Source: Cellvibrionales bacterium UBA1963 (GTDB lineage: Bacteria > Pseudomonadota > Gammaproteobacteria > Pseudomonadales > UBA7434). From it: a stretch of DNA of 29,545 nucleotides. The notes below the pieces were generated by a model that was given only the letters and a program-made list of their open reading frames with translations, was not told where the DNA came from and did no database searches. Shown piece by piece: positions 1 to 4,643 of the stretch; the first letter of the stretch is position 1; every line of letters starts with the position of its first letter. Where the stretch lies: positions 1 through 29,545 of the forward strand of contig DDED01000079.1 in NCBI GenBank assembly GCA_002336035.1, given 5' to 3'. A program made the position numbers and the translations under genes.

Positions 1-127
1 TCATCCGCTTATTGCCCCTATTATATATACCATTCCTTTGCAGCTACTGTCTTATCACGTAGCAATTATTAAAGGCACTGATGTCGATCAGCCAAGAAAC
101 TTAGCGAAGTCGGTCACGGTCGAGTAA
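1..127 (+). CDS. glmS: GlmS C-terminus (glucosamine-6-phosphate synthase), 5' truncated by window edge
   Basis: Only the last 41 codons are present (reading frame from base 2, TAA at 125-127). The peptide contains PLQLLSYHVA, IKGTDVDQPRNLAK and the terminal SVTVE, which is the near-invariant C-terminus of glutamine-fructose-6-phosphate aminotransferase. The full enzyme converts fructose-6-phosphate and glutamine to glucosamine-6-phosphate, the entry step to UDP-GlcNAc for peptidoglycan and LPS, in the cytoplasm. This tail belongs to the sugar isomerase (SIS) domain. The DNA coding for this end is the sequence recognised by TnsD of Tn7, with insertion about 25 bp past the stop codon (established knowledge). 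The accessory-looking DNA that follows fits such a hotspot. The identification is secure despite the short length. Confidence 0.95.
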   Translation, partial: HPLIAPIIYTIPLQLLSYHVAIIKGTDVDQPRNLAKSVTVE

Positions 128-459
128 ATTCCATTATAATTTAAACCCCTATAAAGAAGAGGTAAGACTGGGATTTAAAATTGATGTATATACTCGATCA
201 CTCACATATTTTGAACTTAAATCCGGAAGGGAGCAGAGATTAAGACTAATTTCTGATCTTTCGGATCAGGGTTGCTCCAACCTACAAATATCCCAATTCT
301 TAAGTTCACTCGAGTAGAAAACGCCTCGAGATAATTCCTATTCACAAAAATTAATTTGGGGTACGTTGAAGAAATTCAAAGACCGAATTTATCGTAAGAA
401 TTTTTCAACATATTCACTTATTCATCCACCACACTTTATTGAATTAAAGAGATATCAAA
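128..459. other. 332-bp non-coding, AT-rich stretch after glmS with several inverted repeats
   Basis: I see no open reading frame of note here. The stretch holds GGATTTAA (171-178) against TTAAATCC (217-224), GGAGCA (230-235) against TGCTCC (273-278) enclosing CTGATC (253-258) against GATCAG (264-269), and two CTCGAG palindromes (309-314, 325-330). It also holds a 12-13 base imperfect inverted repeat, GTTGAAGAAATTC (365-377) against GAATTTTTCAAC (398-409). No strong GC stem plus T-run terminator for glmS is visible. No Tn7-type TGTGGG end could be recognised near the expected insertion point around 150. Confidence 0.6.
170..294 (+). ncRNA. Possible SRP (4.5S)-like RNA or degenerate ffs fragment
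   Basis: Bases 223-236 read CCGGAAGGGAGCAG, identical to the domain IV tip of bacterial small SRP RNA (GGAA tetraloop, GG, then the AGCAG side of the internal loop). GGGAT at 170-174 could close against ATCCC at 290-294. That outlines a roughly 125-base unit with the tetraloop near position 56, about where it lies in E. coli 4.5S RNA. Against this, the conserved 5' partner of the internal loop (CAGG before UCC) is missing: CTTAAA precedes the motif. The long-arm pairing is also poor, and competing hairpins exist (GGAGCA/TGCTCC and CTGATC/GATCAG). It may be a decayed copy, another structured RNA, or chance. Confidence 0.2.
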
Positions 460-897
460 ATGAATAATAAAGTTGTTATATATGGTCGTGTTTCAACAAA
501 TGATCAAACCACAGATAATTAACTATTTAAGTTAAAAGAAATAATTGAAATACGCGGGTGGGATTTAGTTGATACCTACACTGATGAAGGAATTAGTGGC
601 AGTAAGGGGAGAGACAAAAGATCTAAATTTAATCGGTTATGTAAGGATATGTGTAAGGGTAATTTTGACCGTATATTAGTTTGGGACGTGAGTCGATTGG
701 GGAGATCATTACAAGACTGAGTCGTATTTTTAAACGATTTGAATTCAGTGAATGTAGATTTATATATTCATCCATCTGGATTAGACACCTCCACTCCCAG
801 TGGTCGAATGATGTGTCAAACGGTGGGTGTGTTTAGTGAATTCAAAAGGGAATTTCAAGAATGGTAAAAGAAAAGGTTTATGGAAAGAAAGAGAAAT
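460..897 (+). pseudogene. Serine recombinase (resolvase/invertase, Pin-like) pseudogene
   Basis: From ATG 460 the frame gives a resolvase N-terminal catalytic domain: VVIYGRVSTNDQ (with the nucleophile Ser in the YGRVS segment), YTDEGISGSKGRDKR, ILVWDVSRLGRSLQD, VDLYIHPSGLDTSTPSGRMM and VFSEFKRE. It is broken by TAA at 520-522, where the family usually has Gln (CAA to TAA), and by TGA at 718-720, where Leu is usual. Around 849-862 the reading frame shifts. The expected continuation (MVKEKV, equivalent to the family's M-I-x-E-R-V helix) starts at ATG 861 and stops at 895-897. The C-terminal DNA-binding helix-turn-helix is absent. As it stands no active recombinase can be made, unless both stops are read through. 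It is a mobile-element relic next to the glmS target site. Confidence 0.85.
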
Positions 898-1048
898 GAG
901 TATACCACCTGAAGGTGTAGATTATGACAGTTTAAATCTTTCAGAAATTGTTCCTTATCCTCTCGGGGACAGTTATCAGACAGTATGTTATCAAAACGGA
1001 GAAGAAGTAGACATGTCATTCTGTGAGGGAAAACATAACAATGAATAA
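896..1048 (+). CDS. Short hypothetical protein, possible tail of a MORN-type protein
   Basis: A 50-residue frame starts at ATG 896 after a GAAAGAG purine stretch. The frame is open further upstream to about 827, where it overlaps the recombinase relic. The upstream part reads NGKRKGLWKE, which resembles the NG-x-x-x-G-L-W-K-E unit of MORN/YwqK-type repeats. The C-terminal part has CYQNGEEVDMSFCE, a cysteine-bracketed ending I associate from memory with small proteins of that kind. I infer a truncated C-terminal remnant joined to the recombinase relic rather than an intact gene. No catalytic motif or signal peptide is visible. It could equally be non-coding. Confidence 0.3.
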   Translation: MSIPPEGVDYDSLNLSEIVPYPLGDSYQTVCYQNGEEVDMSFCEGKHNNE

Positions 1049-1095
1049 AATATTTCTGTTAAAATTAAATCACAACACAACATTAAGCGCCAATG

Positions 1096-1110
1096 TAAGA
1101 TAAAATCTTA
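1096..1110. repeat. Perfect 6-bp inverted repeat with 3-base loop
   Basis: TAAGAT, AAA, ATCTTA lies between the short hypothetical frame and the YrbL-like gene. It has no T-run, so it is unlikely to be an efficient terminator. It might be an operator or chance in AT-rich DNA. Confidence 0.3.
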
Positions 1111-1155
1111 TCAATTTAACACCTGATTTTTGTCAATGTATAGTGAAGCTTAAAT

Positions 1156-1731
1156 ATGATAAATCTTAATGAAAGCATGTTGATAGGTAAGGGTAAACAC
1201 AGAAGTTGTTATCATCATCCATTAAACCCTGGACATTGTATTAAGGTTTTTCATACATGGACTAAGCGAACACGAGTTCAGTGTTTACGGGAGCTGAAAT
1301 ATATTAAGCGCTATAAATCTAAACCAATTGACTTGGCATTAATTCCAAACTATTTCGGCACTATCGCGACAAATTATGGGGTAGGGTATATTTTTGAAAA
1401 AGTCACAGATTGGGATGGAAATGAATCAGAAAGCCTTTCTAGTTATTTTGCAAAGAATTCAAATGAAAAAGAAGTCGGACTGCTTATTACAAACATGTAC
1501 CATATTCTTCTAGATAAAAAAGCCCTTGTTAGCGATGTTCACCCAGGTAATATTCTCGTACAGAAAAAAGATTCTAAGTTTGATGTAAATCTGGTGTTAG
1601 TTGATGGTATTGGAAATTCAGATTTTATTAAAATTTGCGATTACTCTGATTACCTTATGAAGAAAAAACTTATCCGTAAATTCACACGCTTGAAGAAAAC
1701 CCTAGGATTAGCCTATGATGATATTGCATGA
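1156..1731 (+). CDS. yrbL: YrbL family protein (PhoP regulatory network protein YrbL-like)
   Basis: This 191-residue protein aligns by eye along its length with E. coli YrbL. Shared features are the N-terminal LIGKGKHRSCYHHP, CIKVF, the RELKY segment, IPNYFGT, GVGYIFE, and a C-terminal kinase-like core HPGNILV followed by LVDGIGNSDF. The core resembles the catalytic loop (H-x-x-x-N) and metal loop (D-G) of protein/aminoglycoside kinase folds. The usual HxD catalytic aspartate is replaced: the sequence is D-V-H-P-G-N. E. coli yrbL is PhoP-regulated and its biochemical role is unsettled, so only the family call is firm. It sits alone in the AT-rich patch after glmS, with a dead recombinase upstream and an orphan gene downstream, which suggests acquisition by transfer. 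The ribosome binding site is weak (GTGAAG about 10 bases upstream). Confidence 0.8.
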   Translation: MINLNESMLIGKGKHRSCYHHPLNPGHCIKVFHTWTKRTRVQCLRELKYIKRYKSKPIDLALIPNYFGTIATNYGVGYIFEKVTDWDGNESESLSSYFAKNSNEKEVGLLITNMYHILLDKKALVSDVHPGNILVQKKDSKFDVNLVLVDGIGNSDFIKICDYSDYLMKKKLIRKFTRLKKTLGLAYDDIA

Positions 1732-1825
1732 TAATTGTTTTATAAGTTCGCAGAATTCAATGGAAAAAAGAATTAAGGCGACTATAAGAAAAAATGAATC
1801 ATAATCTTTAAAGCGGGGTTACTAA

Positions 1826-2218
1826 GTGGATGCCGCGTTCGGAAAAAATGCTTGGGAATATATCTACACAGAAAAATTTGGAGGGAGCAAGATATTTGTA
1901 AGGTCGAGTCCTAAATGGTTAACGTTTGAGGAGGGTGTTGTTACTTATTGGCGGTTAGAAGATTACTTAACCCCTCAATACCAATATGTGTTGAAAGGCC
2001 ATCATGACGATTATGATTTTACGTTTATGTCAGAAATAGGTTTTTATCAATATTGTTACAAAACAACGGTGCTTACATGTTTAAAGCAAGAAAAGTTTGC
2101 TGAGTCCATGGGGCAAGGTAAAAAACAGTCTGAAACCACGGAGGCGTATATATTGTCGTCAGTCGTGATGACCGAAAATAAGCAAGTGATCGAATACTTA
2201 ACCCGCAAATTTTTCTAA
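1826..2218 (+). CDS. Hypothetical protein, 130 residues, unknown family
   Basis: The frame starts with GTG 1826, three bases after an in-frame TAA (1823-1825), so it cannot extend further upstream. The product is aromatic-rich and soluble-looking (WEYIYTEKF, VVTYWRLEDYL, YQYVLKGHHDDYDFTF), with two cysteines near residues 73 and 81 and no membrane segment or signal peptide. I do not recognise it. Codon use is AT-rich like the rest of the patch. It lies 94 bases after the YrbL-like gene on the same strand, with only a weak GCGGGG-like sequence before the start. It may be an intact accessory gene or a remnant. Confidence 0.5.
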   Translation: MDAAFGKNAWEYIYTEKFGGSKIFVRSSPKWLTFEEGVVTYWRLEDYLTPQYQYVLKGHHDDYDFTFMSEIGFYQYCYKTTVLTCLKQEKFAESMGQGKKQSETTEAYILSSVVMTENKQVIEYLTRKFF

Positions 2219-2280
2219 TAATGTGATTCAAATGCCGACACGACCAGCAGGTGCTTTGCTCCTTTTTGCTAAGTCATCGG

Positions 2281-2307
2281 TACAAAAAGACGATTTATCT
2301 TTTTGTA
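2281..2307. terminator. Perfect 10-bp inverted repeat, possible bidirectional terminator
   Basis: TACAAAAAGA, loop CGATTTA, TCTTTTTGTA: a perfect 10-base stem downstream of the 130-residue gene. The stem is AT-rich but carries T-rich sequence inside its 3' arm, so it could end transcripts weakly in either direction. An operator or protein-binding dyad is the alternative. Confidence 0.45.
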
Positions 2308-2393
2308 ATTAAATAACAGCGATTAATGATCCTTTTTGGCCTAATTAATGCGGTTATGATCGATTAGTTAATCTATTTAAGCGGATTTGTACG

Positions 2394-2399
2394 TATAAT
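2394..2399 (+). promoter_or_regulatory. Consensus -10 box ahead of the small His-rich gene
   Basis: A perfect TATAAT lies 34 bases before the ATG at 2433. The -35 region is weak. The sequence ATCTATTTAAG occurs twice, at 2371-2381 (around the -35 position) and at 2412-2422 (5' leader), and GATTAGTTAATC (a perfect dyad) lies just upstream. This spacing would suit an activated or repressed promoter. Confidence 0.45.
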
Positions 2400-2432
2400 A
2401 AATAGTCATCCATCTATTTAAGAGAAATCACT

Positions 2433-2591
2433 ATGAAGAATACATTGTTTATTTTGTTAATGCTAATGAGTTCAGTCTCTATGGCTGGTCATTGCGGCGG
2501 CGATCACGGCGAGCATGACAGTGCAGGCGACACAAAAGAGAACACTGAAAATGATCATAACCATGATCAAGGTTCGTCAGAAGAGGCGTAA
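2433..2591 (+). CDS. Small exported His/acidic-rich protein, 52 residues
   Basis: ATG 2433 follows AAGAGA at a sensible ribosome-binding distance. The product begins with a classic signal peptide: MKNT, a hydrophobic stretch LFILLMLMSSV, then SMA followed by GHCGG, a likely signal peptidase I site after residue 18. The mature part is about 34 residues, acidic, with histidines spaced as GHCGGDHGEHD and NDHNHDQ and one cysteine. That composition suggests divalent metal binding in the periplasm, but this is inference. No family is recognised. A consensus -10 box upstream supports it being a real gene. It lies convergent to the ABM monooxygenase gene. Its single cysteine sits near the new N-terminus but there is no lipobox (the cleavage region is S-M-A-G-H-C). 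Confidence 0.65.
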   Translation: MKNTLFILLMLMSSVSMAGHCGGDHGEHDSAGDTKENTENDHNHDQGSSEEA

Positions 2592-2662
2592 GCCGTTAAA
2601 GGCAGTTGTTTGTCATACGAACCATTAACGACATTCGCGGATGTTAACAAGGCATCGCGGCA

Positions 2663-2965
2663 TTACATGACAACTTCAAATCCTTCAAATTGAGGGTGAT
2701 CAATGTACATGCCCTGATGTTGACCTGCTCCTTTGTGGGCTTGTCGAAAGTTGTCAGACTTCGTCCATGCGGTAAAGTCTACCTTGTTAGTCCACGTACT
2801 GTGGGAAGCGTACAAGGTAAATGCTTCGTTGCTGTCTGCCTTCAATAATTGAAAGGACTTAAACCCCGGCACTGAGGCTAATTGCGTGTCGCGGACATTC
2901 CAAATATGTTCAAATGCGGTTTCTTGACCTAAATGTATTTTGAAGCGGTTCATAGCAATGTACAT
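2663..2965 (-). CDS. ABM-fold monooxygenase (IsdG/HmoA-like small heme-degrading family)
   Basis: This is a 100-residue single-domain ferredoxin-like (dimeric alpha/beta barrel) protein. The pattern MNRFKIHLGQETAFEHIW, then VPGFKSFQLL, TLYASHSTW, FTAWTKSDNFRQAH and HPQFEGFEVV matches the antibiotic biosynthesis monooxygenase (ABM) family, and most closely the small heme-degrading branch. Such proteins oxidise a quinol-like substrate or cleave heme as dimers in the cytoplasm; the substrate here is not proven. The start at 2965 has a good GAGGA ribosome binding site. The gene begins 17 bases after the oxyR stop on the same strand, so it is probably co-transcribed with oxyR. That pairing hints at a role in peroxide or iron/heme stress. 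Confidence 0.75.
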   Translation of the reverse strand: MYIAMNRFKIHLGQETAFEHIWNVRDTQLASVPGFKSFQLLKADSNEAFTLYASHSTWTNKVDFTAWTKSDNFRQAHKGAGQHQGMYIDHPQFEGFEVVM

Positions 2966-2982
2966 AGCGTGTCCTCACATCG

Positions 2983-3894
2983 TTAGTTTGCATCTTCGGC
3001 AGAAAAATGCTGCCTAAGTTGTTGTTCGAACAAGCGTTTAAGTTGTTCGACATTTTTTAATCCGGTATAGGCAGGCCGCATAATAATAGCTATGTCTCGA
3101 TGAGGGCCTGGCTCGTTTAGGTGTGATTTTCTAAGCAAGGGATTAGCCGTTAATAACTGGTTCAAAGCCATTTGCGGGACAAGCGTTGTCCCCATTTTTC
3201 CCGACACTAATTGCACTAACGTATTGAGGCTCGAGGCGCGAATACTGTGATGGCTACCTGTTGATAATTGACACGCTAGCAGTGCGTGGTCTTTTAAGCA
3301 GTGCCCATCTTCCAATAGCATCACTGAAGCTGGCTCAACGTCACTGGCTGAGATTTCAGCAAGCTGCGCCATGTTACTATCGACATGGTTGAGCCAAAAA
3401 AAATCTTCTTGCCAGAAGCTAAACGATAACAACCCATTTAATGGAAAAGGCAGTGCTAAAACAGCTAGATCCAAATCGCCTCGGCGCACCTCCTCGACTA
3501 AAACGTCGGATTGATCTTCGACAATATCCAATTGGAGTTGAGGGTATTCACGATTAATGGCCGGTAAGACCATGGGTAATAAATAGGGGCCAATGGTGGG
3601 TATGACTCCTACCTTTAAAGGCCCTCTTAAAGTGCCATCCTGATTTTTCCCTAGCTTTTGAATATCATCTGTGGATATTTTAATGGCAAGTGCTTTTTCT
3701 AATACGGCCTTGCCCAGCGCAGTAACAATGACTTTTTTATTGTTTCTTTCAAAAATTTGAATACCAATCTGTTGTTCAAGTTCGGTCAGTGCATTGCTTA
3801 ATGTGGAAGGCGAAACAAAACAGGCTTCAGCCGCTTTTTTGAAATGCAGAGTTTGTTCAACGGCTAACGCATAGTGTAACTGTTTGAGTGTCAT
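2983..3894 (-). CDS. oxyR: OxyR, LysR-type hydrogen peroxide sensor/regulator
   Basis: This LysR-family protein has an N-terminal helix-turn-helix (HFKKAAEACFVSPSTLSNALTELE, about residues 17-40) and a C-terminal regulatory domain. The decisive motif is MLLEDGHCLKDHALLAC: with translation from the second of two adjacent ATG codons (3894), the two cysteines fall at residues 199 and 208, exactly the redox pair of E. coli OxyR. In the reduced state it binds target promoters; H2O2 forms the 199-208 disulfide and the protein activates ahpCF, katG and similar genes (established for the family). It is divergent from ahpC with a dyad between them, the standard OxyR arrangement. I chose 3894 because M-x-x-x-x-L-x-Y then aligns with E. 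coli OxyR. An extra Met (3897) is possible. No good ribosome binding site is seen before either. Confidence 0.93.
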   Translation of the reverse strand: MTLKQLHYALAVEQTLHFKKAAEACFVSPSTLSNALTELEQQIGIQIFERNNKKVIVTALGKAVLEKALAIKISTDDIQKLGKNQDGTLRGPLKVGVIPTIGPYLLPMVLPAINREYPQLQLDIVEDQSDVLVEEVRRGDLDLAVLALPFPLNGLLSFSFWQEDFFWLNHVDSNMAQLAEISASDVEPASVMLLEDGHCLKDHALLACQLSTGSHHSIRASSLNTLVQLVSGKMGTTLVPQMALNQLLTANPLLRKSHLNEPGPHRDIAIIMRPAYTGLKNVEQLKRLFEQQLRQHFSAEDAN

Positions 3895-3913
3895 CATCGA
3901 GGGCGCCCGTCAC

Positions 3914-3948
3914 AAACTGACGTTCTATTTTATCGAACGTAACAGTTT
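3914..3948. promoter_or_regulatory. Long dyad in the oxyR-ahpC intergenic region (candidate OxyR operator)
   Basis: The arms are AAACTG (3914-3919) plus ACGTTC (3920-3925), and GAACGT (3935-3940), two bases, then CAGTTT (3943-3948). All arm bases are complementary, around a 9-base AT-rich centre. It sits 20-55 bases from the oxyR start and just upstream of the likely ahpC -35 box, the place for an OxyR tetramer that represses itself and activates ahpC. It is not a clear match to the E. coli ATAG-type OxyR consensus, so the binding assignment is inferred from position. Confidence 0.6.
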
Positions 3949-3960
3949 AAATTAATATAT

Positions 3961-3988
3961 TTAACAATACAACATGCTTCGATATGAT
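3961..3988 (+). promoter_or_regulatory. Probable sigma-70 promoter of ahpC
   Basis: TTAACA (3961-3966), a 16-base spacer and TATGAT (3983-3988) lie 37 bases ahead of the ahpC start. The upstream dyad ends 12 bases before the -35 box, which is consistent with activation by OxyR contacting RNA polymerase. Confidence 0.55.
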
Positions 3989-4025
3989 ACAACCAATTAT
4001 TATTACTTAAACTTAGGAGAGCACC

Positions 4026-4589
4026 ATGGCATTAGTCAACACAGCAATTAAACCCTTTAGCGCTGACGCATTTAGAGACGGTGAGTTTATTACCGTGACC
4101 GATGAAGACGTAAAAGGTAAATGGGCGGTATTTTTCTTTTACCCTGCCGATTTTACATTTGTATGCCCAACCGAGCTGGGCGACGTGGCCGATCATTATG
4201 AAGAGTTGCAGTCACGAGATGTTGAAGTGTATTCAGTATCAACAGACACCCATTTCACTCATAAGGCATGGCATGAGTCATCGGATACAATTGCTAAAGT
4301 TAAGTACACAATGATTGGCGATCCTACTGGCACGCTTGCAAGCAATTTTGAAGTTCTGCGTGAAGGACAGGGTTTAGCCGATCGAGGCACCTTTGTGGTT
4401 GACCCTGATGGAGTGATTCAGGCGATGGAAGTCACTGCAGAGGGTATTGGCCGTGATGCGGATGATTTACTTCGTAAAATTAAAGCTGCACAGTACGTGC
4501 GTGCGCATCCCGATGAAGTTTGCCCGGCTAAGTGGAAAGAGGGCGAAGCAACATTAGCTCCTTCGTTAGATCTGGTTGGTAAAATATAG
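4026..4589 (+). CDS. ahpC: AhpC, alkyl hydroperoxide reductase (typical 2-Cys peroxiredoxin)
   Basis: The 187 residues equal the length of E. coli AhpC. The peroxidatic cysteine is Cys47 in FYPADFTFVCPTE, and the resolving cysteine is Cys166 in HPDEVCPAKW near the C-terminus. The protein reduces H2O2, organic peroxides and peroxynitrite in the cytoplasm, forming an intersubunit disulfide that AhpF reduces. A strong AGGAGA ribosome binding site precedes ATG 4026. It is followed by a hairpin terminator and then ahpF, so AhpC is expected to be made in excess over AhpF. It is divergent from oxyR, its likely activator. The identification is unambiguous. Confidence 0.97.
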   Translation: MALVNTAIKPFSADAFRDGEFITVTDEDVKGKWAVFFFYPADFTFVCPTELGDVADHYEELQSRDVEVYSVSTDTHFTHKAWHESSDTIAKVKYTMIGDPTGTLASNFEVLREGQGLADRGTFVVDPDGVIQAMEVTAEGIGRDADDLLRKIKAAQYVRAHPDEVCPAKWKEGEATLAPSLDLVGKI

Positions 4590-4599
4590 TTGTGCGAAT

Positions 4600-4625
4600 A
4601 AACGGGCGCGAAAGCGCCCGTTTTT
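4600..4625 (+). terminator. Strong hairpin with T-run between ahpC and ahpF
   Basis: AAACGGGCGC, loop GAAA, GCGCCCGTTT and a run of T: a GC-rich stem with a tetraloop, typical of intrinsic terminators. It lies 11 bases after the ahpC stop and 19 before the ahpF start. Partial read-through would explain how ahpF is expressed, and the hairpin may also protect the ahpC message 3' end. Confidence 0.88.
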
Positions 4626-4643
4626 ACAGGCAGGAGTGTAGTA

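Noticed and set aside
128..170. Search for a Tn7 right end about 25 bp after glmS.
   Set aside because: No TGTGGG-like terminus or 22-bp TnsB-type repeat could be recognised, so a Tn7-family element is not claimed.
365..409. Inverted repeat considered as an integron attC site.
   Set aside because: The ends do not match the RYYYAAC / GTTRRRY core sequences and no integrase or further attC-like sites flank the genes.
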